Assembly (NCBI GenBank): GCA_051747425.1
Contig: JBNJGD010000018.1
Location: forward strand, 1 to 33,128
Length of the DNA: 33,128 nt
Direction: 5' to 3'
Origin: HTCC5015 sp051747425
GTDB lineage: Bacteria; Pseudomonadota; Gammaproteobacteria; HTCC5015
Shown here: in pieces, positions 13,724 to 22,735 of the stretch
Position numbering within the stretch: the first letter of the stretch is position 1
Layout: every line of letters begins with the position of its first letter
Translations under genes and position numbers: made by a program
The notes under the pieces: generated by a model
Database searches by the model: none
Seen by the model: the letters and a program-made list of their open reading frames with translations, nothing else
Told to the model about the DNA's origin: nothing

Positions 13724-15835
13724 CTATTCCTGCAGTTGCGAGAGGTCGGCGATTTGTAGGAACAGGCCGCGCAGCTGACCGAGCAGAGCCAGACGATTGC
13801 GCTTGAGTGCCTCGTCCTCGGCCATCACCATCACCTCGTCGAAGAAGTGGTCGACGGGCTCCCTGAGTCCGGCCATTTCATTAAAGGCCTTTTCGTATTC
13901 CCCCGACTCGATCAGTGCCTGGGTGGAGCTCTGCAGGGATTGCAGCTGCTCCCAAAGCGTCGTTTCTGCCGGGGATTCAAACAGGCCGGGGTCGACCGTT
14001 TCCGGCAGCTCGCCCTCGAATTTCTTGAAGATATTGCGAATGCGCTTGTCGGCGGCGGACAGGCTGTCGGCAGCTTCAAGTTGTCCAAAGGCGTTTATGG
14101 CAGCCATGCGGCGGGCGAAGTCCGCCGGGTGAAGGGGCTGTTGAATGGCCACAGCGCGCACGGCCTCGAACTGCAGCGCTGAGTAGCCCCGCTCGATAAA
14201 GTAGTGCTTCATCCGCTCGTAGATGAATTCCTTGACTTCGTCTGTTGGTGTTTGCAGGTCGCTGATTTCGGCGCCGTGTTCGCCACCCAAGGGCCCCAGC
14301 TGTTTTTGTGCTTCACGGAGTGCCGAGCCCAGATTCAGATCGAGCTCGCCCTCCACCAGAATGCGGATCACGCCCAGAGCCGCCCGGCGCAGGGCAAAGG
14401 GGTCCTTGCTGCCGGTGGGCTTCTGGCCCACGGCCCAGATAGCCAGCAGTGTGTCCAGACGATCGGCCAGGGCCAGGGCCCGGCCGCTGTCGCTCTGCGG
14501 CAGGGCGTCACCGGAGAACTTGGGTTGGTACTGCTCCTGCAGTGCCGCGGGCACATCGCCGGGCTCGCCGTCGTGTTCGGCGTAGTAACGGCCGGCAATG
14601 CCCTGCATGGAATCGAATTCCAGCACCATCTCCGAGGCCAGATCGGCCTTGCACAGTTGCCCCGCCCGTTCGGCGTGGTCGGCGTTGTAACCCAGCTCCT
14701 GGGCAATCCAGCGAGCCAGTTGGGCCACGCGGCGGGTTTTGTCGTATACGGTTACGCCTTTTCCGAGCTTGTTCTGGAAGACGATGCTCCTGAGCGCCGC
14801 ATTGTTGTCCTCCAGGCGGTGTTTGCGGTCCTGGTTCCAGAAGAACTCGGCGTCGGCAAAGCGCGGGCGGATTACCCGCTCGTTGCCCTCGCGCAGTTGT
14901 TTGACATCGCGACTTTCGATATTGGCGATGGTGATGAAGTGGGGCATCAGTTTGCCTTCGTCGTCGAGTACGGCGAAGTATTTCTGATTGTCCTCCATGG
15001 TGGTGATCAGTGCCTCCTGGGGCACATTTAGGAAGCGCTTTTCAAAGTGTCCGGCCACGGCCACGGGCCACTCCACCAGGGCGGTGACCTCGTCGAGCAG
15101 ACCGGGGTCGATCACCGCGCGACCACCGAGTTGCCTGGCTTCCTGATGCACCTGCTCCTCGATGGACTTGCGGCGAGTGGCAAAGCCGGGCTCCACTTTG
15201 CCTCGCTCGCGCAGCACCGCGGCGTACTCGCCTGCCTGATTCAGGTGCAGGGGGCCGGGGGCGTGAAAGCGGTGGCCGCGGGTGTCGGCGCCGGCGCGCT
15301 GGCCCATGATGTCGGCGGGGATAACGCGGTCACCGTGGAGCGTGACCAGCCACTGAACCGGGCGGACAAACTGGTAGTCGTTGTCGCCCCAGCGCATGCG
15401 CTTGGGTATGGGCAGTGCCGCCAGTGCCTTCTCCACCATGGGCGGCAGCAAATCGGTCAGTGATTGTCCGGGGCGGCTGGTTTCAAAGTAGAGCTTTTCC
15501 ACCTTGCCGTCCTGAATGCGCTCGAGCTCATCCACGCTGACGCCGCAGGACCGGGCGAAGCCCTCGGCGGCTTTGGTCGGATGCCCCTGGTCGTCAAAAG
15601 CGGCCTGGACGGCGGGACCGGTCTTCTTGATGCTCTGCTCGCCCTGTTCGGCGGGCACATCGCGCAGCAGCAGGGCCAGGCGACGAGGCGCGGCGAAGGA
15701 CTCGCTCTCGCCGTGGCTGAGCTGGGCCGCTTCGAGGTGTTCGATCAGGCTGGCGGAAAAGGCCTCCGAGAGCGTTTTGAGGGCCTTGGGTGGCAGTTCT
15801 TCGGTGCCGAGTTCAATCAGTAAATCATTTGTCAT
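13724..15835 (-). CDS. glyS: Glycyl-tRNA synthetase, beta subunit
   Basis: This 703-residue protein is the tRNA-binding subunit of the tetrameric alpha2-beta2 glycyl-tRNA synthetase. It starts with the family sequence NDLLIELGTEELPPKAL and contains RMRWGDNDYQFVRPVQW near residues 140-155. The HD-like core region (around CKADLASEMVLEFDSMQG, followed by the GIAGRYYA stretch) is in the middle. The C-terminal anticodon-binding region ends LRGLFLQIADLSQLQE. The start overlaps the glyQ stop by 11 bases, giving tight coupling of the two subunits. Length is close to the E. coli protein (689). Confidence 0.96.
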   Translation of the reverse strand: MTNDLLIELGTEELPPKALKTLSEAFSASLIEHLEAAQLSHGESESFAAPRRLALLLRDVPAEQGEQSIKKTGPAVQAAFDDQGHPTKAAEGFARSCGVSVDELERIQDGKVEKLYFETSRPGQSLTDLLPPMVEKALAALPIPKRMRWGDNDYQFVRPVQWLVTLHGDRVIPADIMGQRAGADTRGHRFHAPGPLHLNQAGEYAAVLRERGKVEPGFATRRKSIEEQVHQEARQLGGRAVIDPGLLDEVTALVEWPVAVAGHFEKRFLNVPQEALITTMEDNQKYFAVLDDEGKLMPHFITIANIESRDVKQLREGNERVIRPRFADAEFFWNQDRKHRLEDNNAALRSIVFQNKLGKGVTVYDKTRRVAQLARWIAQELGYNADHAERAGQLCKADLASEMVLEFDSMQGIAGRYYAEHDGEPGDVPAALQEQYQPKFSGDALPQSDSGRALALADRLDTLLAIWAVGQKPTGSKDPFALRRAALGVIRILVEGELDLNLGSALREAQKQLGPLGGEHGAEISDLQTPTDEVKEFIYERMKHYFIERGYSALQFEAVRAVAIQQPLHPADFARRMAAINAFGQLEAADSLSAADKRIRNIFKKFEGELPETVDPGLFESPAETTLWEQLQSLQSSTQALIESGEYEKAFNEMAGLREPVDHFFDEVMVMAEDEALKRNRLALLGQLRGLFLQIADLSQLQE

Positions 15836-16763
15836 GGGCTTGAGCCTGGGCGCTGTTTTTTACCATGGGGAAACCGAGGGCCTGGCGGGCGTCGTAATAG
15901 GCCTGGGCCACCGCCCGGGCCAGGGCGCGCACGCGCAGGATGTAGCCCTGCCGCTCGGTGACGGAAATGGCGTGACGGGCGTCGAGCAGGTTGAAGGTAT
16001 GGGAGGCCTTGAGTACCTGCTCGTAGGCCGGCAGTGGCAGGTTGTGTTCGATCAGTTGCTGGCTGATGCGCTCGCTGTCGTCGAACTGACGGAACAGGGT
16101 GTCGGTGTCGGCGTATTCAAAATTGTAGGTCGACTGCTCCACTTCGTTCTGATGGAAGACATCGCCGTAGGTGACGGCTTCACCCTGGGGATTGCGTGTC
16201 CACACCAGATCGTAGACGCTCTCGACATCCTGCAAGTACATGGCGATGCGTTCGAGGCCGTAGGTGATTTCGCCGGTGACCGGCTTGCAGTCGAGCCCGC
16301 CGACTTGCTGAAAATAGGTGAACTGGGTCACTTCCATGCCGTTGAGCCAGACTTCCCAGCCCAGTCCCCAGGCGCCCAGGGTGGGCGACTCCCAGTTGTC
16401 CTCGACAAAGCGGATGTCGTGAACCAGAGGGTCGAGGCCGAGCATCTCCAGCGATTCCAGGTAGAGCGCCTGAATATCCAGCGGCGAGGGCTTGATCACC
16501 ACCTGGTATTGATAATAGTGCTGCAGACGGTTGGGGTTGTCGCCGTAGCGTCCGTCGGTGGGCCGGCGGGAGGGTTGTACATAAGCGGCGGCCCAGGGCT
16601 CGGGGCCGATAGAGCGCAGAAAGGTGGCGGGGTGGAATGTGCCGGCACCCATTTCCATGTCGTAGGGCTGCAGCACCGTGCACCCCTTGCTGGCCCAAAA
16701 CGATTGCAGGGACATGATCAGCCCCTGGAAGGTTTTGATGTCGTAGCGACTCTCGGAACTCAC
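15825..16763 (-). CDS. glyQ: Glycyl-tRNA synthetase, alpha subunit
   Basis: This 312-residue class II synthetase subunit forms glycyl-adenylate and charges tRNA-Gly with GlyS. Family landmarks are DIKTFQGLIMSLQSFW, GCTVLQPYDMEMGAGTFHP and LRSIGPEPWAAAYVQPSRRP. The frame is open to 16970, but the conserved protein starts at the GTG at 16761-16763, giving MSSESRYDIKTFQG. That GTG has the ribosome binding site GGAGAG at good spacing, and E. coli GlyQ (303 residues) has the same N-terminal layout. An internal ATG 16 codons later would delete conserved residues. The gene is the first of glyQ-glyS-gmhB and diverges from glnA. Confidence 0.93.
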   Translation of the reverse strand: MSSESRYDIKTFQGLIMSLQSFWASKGCTVLQPYDMEMGAGTFHPATFLRSIGPEPWAAAYVQPSRRPTDGRYGDNPNRLQHYYQYQVVIKPSPLDIQALYLESLEMLGLDPLVHDIRFVEDNWESPTLGAWGLGWEVWLNGMEVTQFTYFQQVGGLDCKPVTGEITYGLERIAMYLQDVESVYDLVWTRNPQGEAVTYGDVFHQNEVEQSTYNFEYADTDTLFRQFDDSERISQQLIEHNLPLPAYEQVLKASHTFNLLDARHAISVTERQGYILRVRALARAVAQAYYDARQALGFPMVKNSAQAQAHDK

Positions 16764-16914
16764 AGCGCTCTCCGCAGTTATCGTTGGCAAACGGGGGTGA
16801 AGTATAAAGCTTAGGCCCGGTGACCGCGAGTGCTGTTGCCGGGGCTGAAATGGGGTTGTAGCGTGCTTTTGTCGTGCATAAGCGGTTACAATGCCCCGAG
16901 GCGCGAGATGAAGA

Positions 16915-16931
16915 TGCACCATATAAGGGCA
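16915..16931 (+). promoter_or_regulatory. NtrC-binding dyad 1 upstream of glnA
   Basis: TGCACCATATAAGGGCA matches the TGCACC-N5-GGTGCA enhancer pattern, with a good left half and a weaker right half. Its centre is 29 bases from the next dyad, about three helical turns, which suits cooperative NtrC binding. Confidence 0.75.
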
Positions 16932-16943
16932 TTTGAGAATAAA

Positions 16944-16960
16944 TGCACTTATATGGTGCG
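16944..16960 (+). promoter_or_regulatory. NtrC-binding dyad 2 upstream of glnA
   Basis: TGCACTTATATGGTGCG is one base from a full TGCACY-N5-GGTGCA enhancer site. It is about 52 bases before the sigma-54 -24 element, a typical enhancer position. Confidence 0.85.
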
Positions 16961-17011
16961 TTTTGGGCAAGGCCAGTGCGCTAAGCCCTTGATTCTTCGC
17001 CGCTAAAAAAT

Positions 17012-17027
17012 TGGCACGCTTTGTGCT
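17012..17027 (+). promoter_or_regulatory. Sigma-54 promoter of glnA
   Basis: TGGCACGCTTTGTGCT matches the -24/-12 consensus TGGCACRNNNNTTGCW at all but one fixed base, with GG and GC ten bases apart. Transcription should start near 17038. Confidence 0.88.
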
Positions 17028-17107
17028 CTATGTTGGCGCAAGCAACGACGATGGGTAAGCAACCGATCTCGTCGGCCTTGAAACGAACGATCCCAATGGA
17101 GGACACC

Positions 17108-18517
17108 ATGTCAGCAGCTGACGTATTGAAAAAAATCCAGGATGAAGGCATCAAGTATGTCGACTTCCGTTTTACCGACACCAAAGGCAAAGAGCAGCAT
17201 GTGACTGTTCCCGCCCACACGGTAGAAGAAGAGACCTTTGAAGAGGGCAAAATGTTTGACGGCTCCTCCATCTCCGGCTGGAAGGGCATCAACGAATCGG
17301 ACATGATCATGATGCCCGATCCGCAAACCGCCAAATTGGATCCCTTCTTTCAGGATCCCACGCTGAGCATTACCTGCGACATCATCGAGCCCTCCACGAT
17401 GCAGGGTTACGAGCGCGATCCTCGCTCTACCGCACGCCGCGCCGAGGCCTTCATGCAGTCTACCGGTGTTGCCGACACCGCTTTCTTTGGACCCGAGAAC
17501 GAGTTTTTCGTCTTTGACGATGTCAAGTGGGCCAATGAGATGGACAACACCTTCTTTGAAATCAATGCCAAAGAAGGTGCCTGGGCCTCACAGGAAGAGT
17601 TTATGGACGGCAACACCGGTCACCGCCCGGGCGTCAAGGGTGGCTACTTCCCCGTGCCTCCGGTGGACTCGCATCAGGACCTTCGCTCGGCCATGTGCAA
17701 CACACTGGAAGAGATGGGCCAGGAAGTGGAAGTGCACCACCACGAGGTGGCGACCGCTGGCCAGAACGAGATCGGCGTCAAGTTCAATACGCTGGTGAAG
17801 AAGTCCGACGAAGTACAGACCTACAAGTATGTGGTACACAATGTGGCTCACGCCTTTGGCCAGACAGCCACTTTCATGCCCAAGCCGCTGGTCGGTGACA
17901 ACGGCAACGGCATGCATGTGCACATGTCCCTGTCCAAAGGTGGCGAGAACCTGTTTGCCGGCGACCTCTACGGTGGCTTGAGCGAAACGGCGCTGTACTA
18001 CATCGGTGGTGTGATCAAGCACGCCCGTGCCATTAACGCCTTCACCAACGCCTCCACCAACTCCTACAAGCGTCTGGTACCCGGCTTTGAAGCACCGGTG
18101 ATGCTGGCCTACTCCGCGCGTAACCGCTCGGCGTCGATCCGCATTCCCCATGTTTCTAACCCCAAGGCGCGCCGCATCGAAGTGCGCTTCCCCGACTCCA
18201 CGGCCAACCCCTACTTTGCCTTCTCTGCCCTGCTGATGGCGGGTCTCGATGGCATTCAGAACCAGATCCACCCCGGGGACGCCATGGACAAGAACCTCTA
18301 CGATCTGCCCGCCGAGGAAGCCAAGAGCATCCCCCAGGTGGCTTTCAACCTGGAGCAGGCCCTGGAAGCGCTGGACAAGGACCGCGACTTCCTCAAGGCC
18401 GGCGGCGTCTTCAGCGACGATCTGATCGACGGCTACATTGAGCTCAAGATGGAAGAGGTGGAGCGCCTGCGCATGGCGACTCACCCTTGCGAGTTCGACA
18501 TGTACTACAGCGTGTAA
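17108..18517 (+). CDS. glnA: Glutamine synthetase, type I
   Basis: This 469-residue dodecameric enzyme makes glutamine from glutamate, ammonium and ATP, the first step of ammonium assimilation. The length is identical to E. coli GlnA. Visible motifs are FDGSSISGWKGINESDM, the metal-binding GPENEFFVFD, NGMHVHMSLSKGGENLF, and RSASIRIPHVSNPKARRIEVR of the active site. Tyr398 in NLYDLPAEE is the adenylylation site, so activity is expected to be controlled by GlnE with the PII system. ATG 17108 has GGAGGA just upstream (17099-17104); upstream in-frame codons are non-conserved leader. The gene is controlled by the NtrC dyads and the sigma-54 element described upstream, and is followed by a terminator and ntrBC. 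Confidence 0.98.
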   Translation: MSAADVLKKIQDEGIKYVDFRFTDTKGKEQHVTVPAHTVEEETFEEGKMFDGSSISGWKGINESDMIMMPDPQTAKLDPFFQDPTLSITCDIIEPSTMQGYERDPRSTARRAEAFMQSTGVADTAFFGPENEFFVFDDVKWANEMDNTFFEINAKEGAWASQEEFMDGNTGHRPGVKGGYFPVPPVDSHQDLRSAMCNTLEEMGQEVEVHHHEVATAGQNEIGVKFNTLVKKSDEVQTYKYVVHNVAHAFGQTATFMPKPLVGDNGNGMHVHMSLSKGGENLFAGDLYGGLSETALYYIGGVIKHARAINAFTNASTNSYKRLVPGFEAPVMLAYSARNRSASIRIPHVSNPKARRIEVRFPDSTANPYFAFSALLMAGLDGIQNQIHPGDAMDKNLYDLPAEEAKSIPQVAFNLEQALEALDKDRDFLKAGGVFSDDLIDGYIELKMEEVERLRMATHPCEFDMYYSV

Positions 18518-18542
18518 TGCGCTTCGGGCCACAAGCCCTGAT

Positions 18543-18573
18543 AAAAAAGCCGCTCCCCGGAGCGGCTTTTTTT
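18543..18573 (+). terminator. Terminator after glnA
   Basis: The hairpin has arms AAAAAAGCCGCTCC and AGCGGCTTTTTT around CCGG and ends in a T-run. It separates glnA from ntrBC and can also act on the opposite strand because of the flanking A-run. Confidence 0.92.
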
Positions 18574-18603
18574 ATGGGCGAAAGATATTCGAAACACCCT
18601 GAA

Positions 18604-18620
18604 TGCACTATATTGGTGCA
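18604..18620 (+). promoter_or_regulatory. NtrC-binding dyad upstream of ntrBC
   Basis: TGCACTATATTGGTGCA is an essentially perfect NtrC enhancer dyad. It lies 63 bases upstream of the sigma-54 element of ntrB, so ntrBC is probably autoactivated under nitrogen limitation. Confidence 0.9.
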
Positions 18621-18682
18621 TTGGTGTGTTTTTTTCCTGCCGGTGAGCCCGGAAAAGGCAGTCGGGAAGGGAAAAACAAATC

Positions 18683-18698
18683 TGGTACAGCCCTTGCA
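18683..18698 (+). promoter_or_regulatory. Sigma-54 promoter of ntrBC
   Basis: TGGTACAGCCCTTGCA matches TGGCACRNNNNTTGCW except C4 to T. The predicted start near 18709 leaves a leader of about 20 bases before the ntrB ATG. Confidence 0.82.
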
Positions 18699-18729
18699 TA
18701 GTATTGGGGCACTGAGAATGGAGCGGACG

Positions 18730-19800
18730 ATGACACCATCGCCACAGACAATATTGAATCACCTCAACCACGCTGTCGTCGTTACCGATGACCAGTGTCG
18801 CGTGGTCTTTTTGTCGCCATCCGCCGAGGCCATGTTCGGGACCAGTTTGCGCAAGGCCCAGAATTTGAATCTGGCGGAAATGCCGGTGGGGGATAACGAG
18901 CGCTTTGGCGACTATCTTGAAAAGACGCTGTCGAGTGGTCGCCCCTTCACCCACCGCGAGATGCACATTGTGCTGCCGGTGCAGGGCACAGCCGTGACCG
19001 TCGACTGCACAGTGACATTGATCTACGAGCAGGAAAAGCACCTGTTGATCGAAATGTCCCAGGTGGACCGGATCATGCGAATCGCCCGCGAGGAGCAGTT
19101 GATCAACCAGCACCAGGCGACCCGGGAGGTGGTGCGCGGGCTGGCCCACGAGATCAAAAACCCCCTGGGTGGTATCCGGGGTGCGGCGCAACTGCTGTCG
19201 CGGGAGCTCGCAAGTGATGAGCAGCGCGAGTTTACTGACATCGTAATAACCGAAGTGGATCGATTGAAATCGCTGATCAACCGCATGCTTGGCCCAAACC
19301 ACCGGCCAAAGATGGAAGAAAACAACATCCTCGATGTGATTGAGCATGTGATCCGTCTTCTGGAAGTCGAGAGCGACGGCAAAATTCGCTTCATCAAGGA
19401 CTACGACCCGAGTATTCCCGTGTTTGAAATGGACCGGGACCAAATGATCCAGGCGCTGTTGAACATCATACGAAACGCCTGGGAAGCAACCGGTGAAGGT
19501 TGCGAAATCACCCTGAGAACCCGGGCGATGCGGCGATTTACCATCGGATACACACTGCACCGATTGGTGCTGAGGCTGGACATTATCGACAACGGCCCCG
19601 GCATACCCGGCGAGATGATTGAACAGGTGTTCTATCCCATGGTGACGGGCCGTTCGGAAGGAACCGGACTGGGACTTCCCATCGCCCAGTCGATCATCAG
19701 CCAGCACGGGGGATTGGTCGAGTGCGAGAGCAGTCCCGGGCGGACGCAGTTCACCATTTATTTGCCATTGGAAAGAGAGATAAAGCATGGCGCAGAGTGA
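18730..19800 (+). CDS. ntrB: Nitrogen regulation sensor histidine kinase NtrB
   Basis: NtrB (GlnL) phosphorylates NtrC when nitrogen is scarce and, bound to PII, promotes its dephosphorylation. The 356-residue cytoplasmic protein has an N-terminal PAS domain (AVVVTDDQCRVVFLSPSAEAMFG). The H-box is GLAHEIKNPLGGIRGAAQLL with H140, the N-box IIRNAWEA, and the ATP-lid glycine boxes DNGPGIPGEM and GTGLGLPIAQSIISQHGG. ATG 18730 has GGAGCGGA in front of it; ATG 18718 four codons earlier is an alternative but places the ribosome binding site inside the gene. The gene overlaps ntrC by 14 bases. Confidence 0.95.
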   Translation: MTPSPQTILNHLNHAVVVTDDQCRVVFLSPSAEAMFGTSLRKAQNLNLAEMPVGDNERFGDYLEKTLSSGRPFTHREMHIVLPVQGTAVTVDCTVTLIYEQEKHLLIEMSQVDRIMRIAREEQLINQHQATREVVRGLAHEIKNPLGGIRGAAQLLSRELASDEQREFTDIVITEVDRLKSLINRMLGPNHRPKMEENNILDVIEHVIRLLEVESDGKIRFIKDYDPSIPVFEMDRDQMIQALLNIIRNAWEATGEGCEITLRTRAMRRFTIGYTLHRLVLRLDIIDNGPGIPGEMIEQVFYPMVTGRSEGTGLGLPIAQSIISQHGGLVECESSPGRTQFTIYLPLEREIKHGAE

Positions 19801-21196
19801 AGACATTGTATGGATCATCGACGACGACCAGTCGATTCGGTGGGTTCTTGAGCGAGCCATGGGGCAGGCGGGCTACCGCTTCAGAAGTTTTGAGCGGGCG
19901 GATCCGGCCCTGAATGAGCTGGAGCGGGGTAATGAGCCCCATGTGGTGCTTTGTGATGTGCGCATGCCGGGCACCGGGGGGATGGATTTTCTCGCCCAGC
20001 TGCAAGTGGCCTACCCCCATATTCCCACCATTATCATGACCGCCCATTCGGATCTCGACAGTGCGGTATCGGCTTATGAAGGCGGTGCCTTTGAATATTT
20101 GCCCAAACCTTTCGACATCGATGAGGCCATTGCACTCGTGGAACGCGCCGCCGAGCACCGCCGCAATGAGGCCAGACCCGCTGAAAACGGGGTGGAAGAG
20201 GGCGAAACGCCGGAGATCATCGGTGAGGCGCCGGCCATGCAAGAGGTGTTTCGCGCCATTGGCCGTCTCTCGCGATCCAATATTACCGTTCTGATCAATG
20301 GTGAATCGGGCACGGGCAAGGAGTTGGTGGCCCAGGCCCTGCATCGACACAGTCCCCGCGCCGACGGGCCGTTTATTGCCCTCAATATGGCGGCCATCCC
20401 CCGTGACCTGCTGGAGTCGGAACTCTTCGGCCATGAAAAGGGCGCTTTTACCGGTGCCAATGCCCAGCGCAAAGGCCGTTTTGAGCAGGCCAATACCGGC
20501 ACCTTGTTTCTCGATGAAATTGGCGACATGCCGGCAGAATTGCAGACCCGGCTTCTGCGGGTTCTGGCCGATGGCGAGTTTTACCGGGTGGGTGGTACGA
20601 CACCGGTCAAGGTCGATGTGCGTATCGTGGCCGCCACTCACCAGAATCTGGAGAAGCTCGTTCAGGACGGCGCTTTCCGCGAGGACCTGTTTCACCGTCT
20701 GAATGTTATTCGCATCCACCTGCCCTCGCTGCGGGAGCGGCGCGAGGACATCCCCCTGCTGATGGAGTATTTTCTCAAGCGCTCGGCGAGCGAGCTCGAC
20801 GCCGAGAAGAAGACCCTGAGCAAACCGGTCGTACAGTGGTTGTCGGCACAGAGCTGGCCTGGAAATGTGCGTCAGCTGGAAAACTTGAGCCGCTGGCTGA
20901 CGGTCATGGCCTCCAGTAACGAAGTACAGATGAGTGACCTGCCCACGGAAATGGTGCAGTCAGAACCCGTTCCAGAGACCGGTCAAAGTTGGCAGGAGGG
21001 GCTTCAGCACTGGGCCCGACAGCGACTGTTGCGCGGGGATACTGCGCTGCTGGACGAGGCCACGCCGGAGTTTGAGCGGCAGATGATCGAGGTGGCCCTT
21101 GAGCACACCAAGGGCCGTCGCCAGGACGCGGCCCGGCTATTGGGTTGGGGGCGAAATACCCTCACCCGCAAGATCAAGGAATTGGGCATGACATAA
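19787..21196 (+). CDS. ntrC: Nitrogen regulation response regulator NtrC
   Basis: This 469-residue sigma-54 activator has three domains. The receiver has phospho-acceptor D57 in VVLCDVRMPG and acidic D12-D14. The AAA+ domain has Walker A GESGTGKELVAQAL, the sigma-54 contact loop GAFTGA and Walker B GTLFLDEIGDMP. The C-terminal Fis-type helix-turn-helix is RRQDAARLLGWGRNTLTRKI. Phosphorylated NtrC binds the TGCAC-type dyads found upstream of glnA, ntrB and probably torF-glnK-amtB. The start lies inside the ntrB end with AGAGAG as ribosome binding site, so the two proteins are translationally coupled. Confidence 0.97.
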   Translation: MAQSEDIVWIIDDDQSIRWVLERAMGQAGYRFRSFERADPALNELERGNEPHVVLCDVRMPGTGGMDFLAQLQVAYPHIPTIIMTAHSDLDSAVSAYEGGAFEYLPKPFDIDEAIALVERAAEHRRNEARPAENGVEEGETPEIIGEAPAMQEVFRAIGRLSRSNITVLINGESGTGKELVAQALHRHSPRADGPFIALNMAAIPRDLLESELFGHEKGAFTGANAQRKGRFEQANTGTLFLDEIGDMPAELQTRLLRVLADGEFYRVGGTTPVKVDVRIVAATHQNLEKLVQDGAFREDLFHRLNVIRIHLPSLRERREDIPLLMEYFLKRSASELDAEKKTLSKPVVQWLSAQSWPGNVRQLENLSRWLTVMASSNEVQMSDLPTEMVQSEPVPETGQSWQEGLQHWARQRLLRGDTALLDEATPEFERQMIEVALEHTKGRRQDAARLLGWGRNTLTRKIKELGMT

Positions 21197-21200
21197 AAAA

Positions 21201-21219
21201 AGCCCGGCAGTGCCGGGCT
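21201..21219. terminator. Bidirectional terminator between ntrC and the PI-PLC gene
   Basis: AGCCCGGCA and TGCCGGGCT pair around one G. A-rich sequence on the left gives a good T-run for minus-strand transcripts of the PI-PLC gene; the plus-strand T-run is only TTT, so it is weaker for ntrC. Confidence 0.85.
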
Positions 21220-21243
21220 TTGAAGGGGGGTGTCGTCAATGGA

Positions 21244-22569
21244 TCAGGGTGCGGTATGCCCCTGCCAATCGCCTTCACTGGCTTGGTCGTTGTAGTTGAT
21301 CCAGACGCGGGTGGCACCGCTGGCGCTCTTGGCATCGATCAGTTGGCTATTTTCATAGGCGTTGCCCGGTACGGCGAACTGGTGACTGCCACCGGTTTCG
21401 CTGTTGCAGACAGTATTGCCCTGTGACCACTGGCCGCTGCCCTGGGTGACATACCAGTTGTGAGTGCCGGGCTGGCGGCAGGCAAACTGGCGTATGGCGC
21501 CACAGCCGACATCGTTAAAGCGGCCATCGTTACGGCTCTCGGCGCAGTCCTCGGCCCCGTTGTAGTTGTTGGGCTCGTTGGCGCCCCAGCTCCAGATAGC
21601 GCTTTCCAGTCGGCCGTCGTCTTCGTCCAGTTTGTCCAGACCGATGACATTGGCACCGCAGGCCAGCAGTTGGCCGATATTGCCGGTGGTAATGGGCTCA
21701 CCCGGGTTGCCGAAAGCGGCCGACAGGTTGGTGCGATCCTCGTAGTAGCGGACAAAAGCGCTGTCGTGGCCACTGCGGCTGAGGCCGTCGCACTGGGCGG
21801 CATTGGCGGTATTGCGGGTATTAAAGCCCTGACCGAACACGCGAGCGTCGTAACTGGCGTGGCCACTACAGCCACCACCGGTAATCACGACCAGGTTGGC
21901 ATTGCTGTCGAGAATGTCCTGCTTGCTCAGGTTACCGGGAACGCCCTGACAGCCGCTGCCGTGCTGATCGGCCCGATAGAGATATTGGCCGACGGTGTTG
22001 TCGAGAATATTGGAGGCTTTTTGATACTCGCCGTCCATATGATCCTCGATGTAGAGCAGCACCACCTCATCCGGGTTGGCGGCGAGAAAGTCCCGAACTT
22101 CGCGCAAGCCGTCGCGGAAATAGCGGTCGGCCGAGCTGCAGCCCAGATGGTTGTCCTGGCCGTGACAGAGCAACAACTGGTCATTGGAAGTCCACTCCCA
22201 GGCCCAGGGGCTGCCGTGGGTATCGAATTTGTTGGTCATGTGAACATCGAATTCGAGGAAGCGGGCCCCCATGTCGAGCTGGGCGCGGATGCTCTGGTTC
22301 TGATTGGGATCCAGATAGCGGGTAGCGTCGGCGTAGGCCGCCGCGTTGTAGCTGTTGTGAGTGCCGACAAAGGTCGCCTGACGCAGAGGCGCGGACTTAT
22401 CCAGGTCGCGCTCAAGATCCAGGGCCCGGCGTTGCCAGGCGAGACCGGAATACTCCACGGTTCCGCTGTTTTCCGTGGTGCTGTCCTCTTCAGCCGGGCT
22501 GCCCCCGCTGGCGTGGGCGCCGATGGTAAAGCCGAGCAATGTAGCTGCAAGCCAGTATTTTGCGTTCAT
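21244..22569 (-). CDS. Secreted PI-PLC X-domain protein with C-type-lectin-like tail
   Basis: This is a 441-residue exported protein. The signal peptide is MNAKYWLAATLLGFTIGAHA. Residues about 60-310 resemble the PI-PLC X catalytic barrel: the first catalytic His lies in FVGTHNSYN, followed by LDMGARFLEFDVH, the LLLCHGQDNHLGC segment with a further His, and DEVVLLYIEDHMDG. The remaining ~125 residues carry lectin-like sequence: EPNNYNGAEDCAESRNDGRF, then NDVGCGAIRQFACR, then a VWINYNDQASEGDWQ segment. The EPN and WIxxxDQ..EGxW signatures appear in reverse of the usual order. The likely role is cleavage of phosphoinositide or related lipid head groups, possibly GPI, on surfaces or cells; the substrate is not shown. 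AAAGGGGAG precedes the ATG. It diverges from the AraC regulator. Confidence 0.82.
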   Translation of the reverse strand: MNAKYWLAATLLGFTIGAHASGGSPAEEDSTTENSGTVEYSGLAWQRRALDLERDLDKSAPLRQATFVGTHNSYNAAAYADATRYLDPNQNQSIRAQLDMGARFLEFDVHMTNKFDTHGSPWAWEWTSNDQLLLCHGQDNHLGCSSADRYFRDGLREVRDFLAANPDEVVLLYIEDHMDGEYQKASNILDNTVGQYLYRADQHGSGCQGVPGNLSKQDILDSNANLVVITGGGCSGHASYDARVFGQGFNTRNTANAAQCDGLSRSGHDSAFVRYYEDRTNLSAAFGNPGEPITTGNIGQLLACGANVIGLDKLDEDDGRLESAIWSWGANEPNNYNGAEDCAESRNDGRFNDVGCGAIRQFACRQPGTHNWYVTQGSGQWSQGNTVCNSETGGSHQFAVPGNAYENSQLIDAKSASGATRVWINYNDQASEGDWQGHTAP

Positions 22570-22735
22570 GGAATCTCCCCTTTTGGTATTTGAACGAAAC
22601 TGAGCTTAGCGCTATTGGCTTTGGCAAACTTGTTGTCTGGTGACAAAAATCGGTTGAGGCGTGCCTAAATTGACTGATTTAAACAAAAGTCCGCCCGGGG
22701 ACTCATCGACGGCGCCCGGCTGGCGCCATCGGCGT

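Larger units (their letters stand above)
16764..17107. promoter_or_regulatory. glyQ-glnA divergent control region (344 bases)
   Basis: This gene-free stretch holds the glyQ promoter (a TATACT on the minus strand at 16801-16806 is a weak -10 candidate), a possible sigma-70 -10 for glnA (TACAAT at 16887-16892), two NtrC-type dyads and a sigma-54 element. These are listed separately. The glnA leader after the sigma-54 start is about 70 bases. Confidence 0.7.

Noticed and set aside
16764..16970. Upstream extension of glyQ
   Set aside because: It covers the NtrC dyads and has no similarity to GlyQ; the GTG start with GGAGAG fits the family length.
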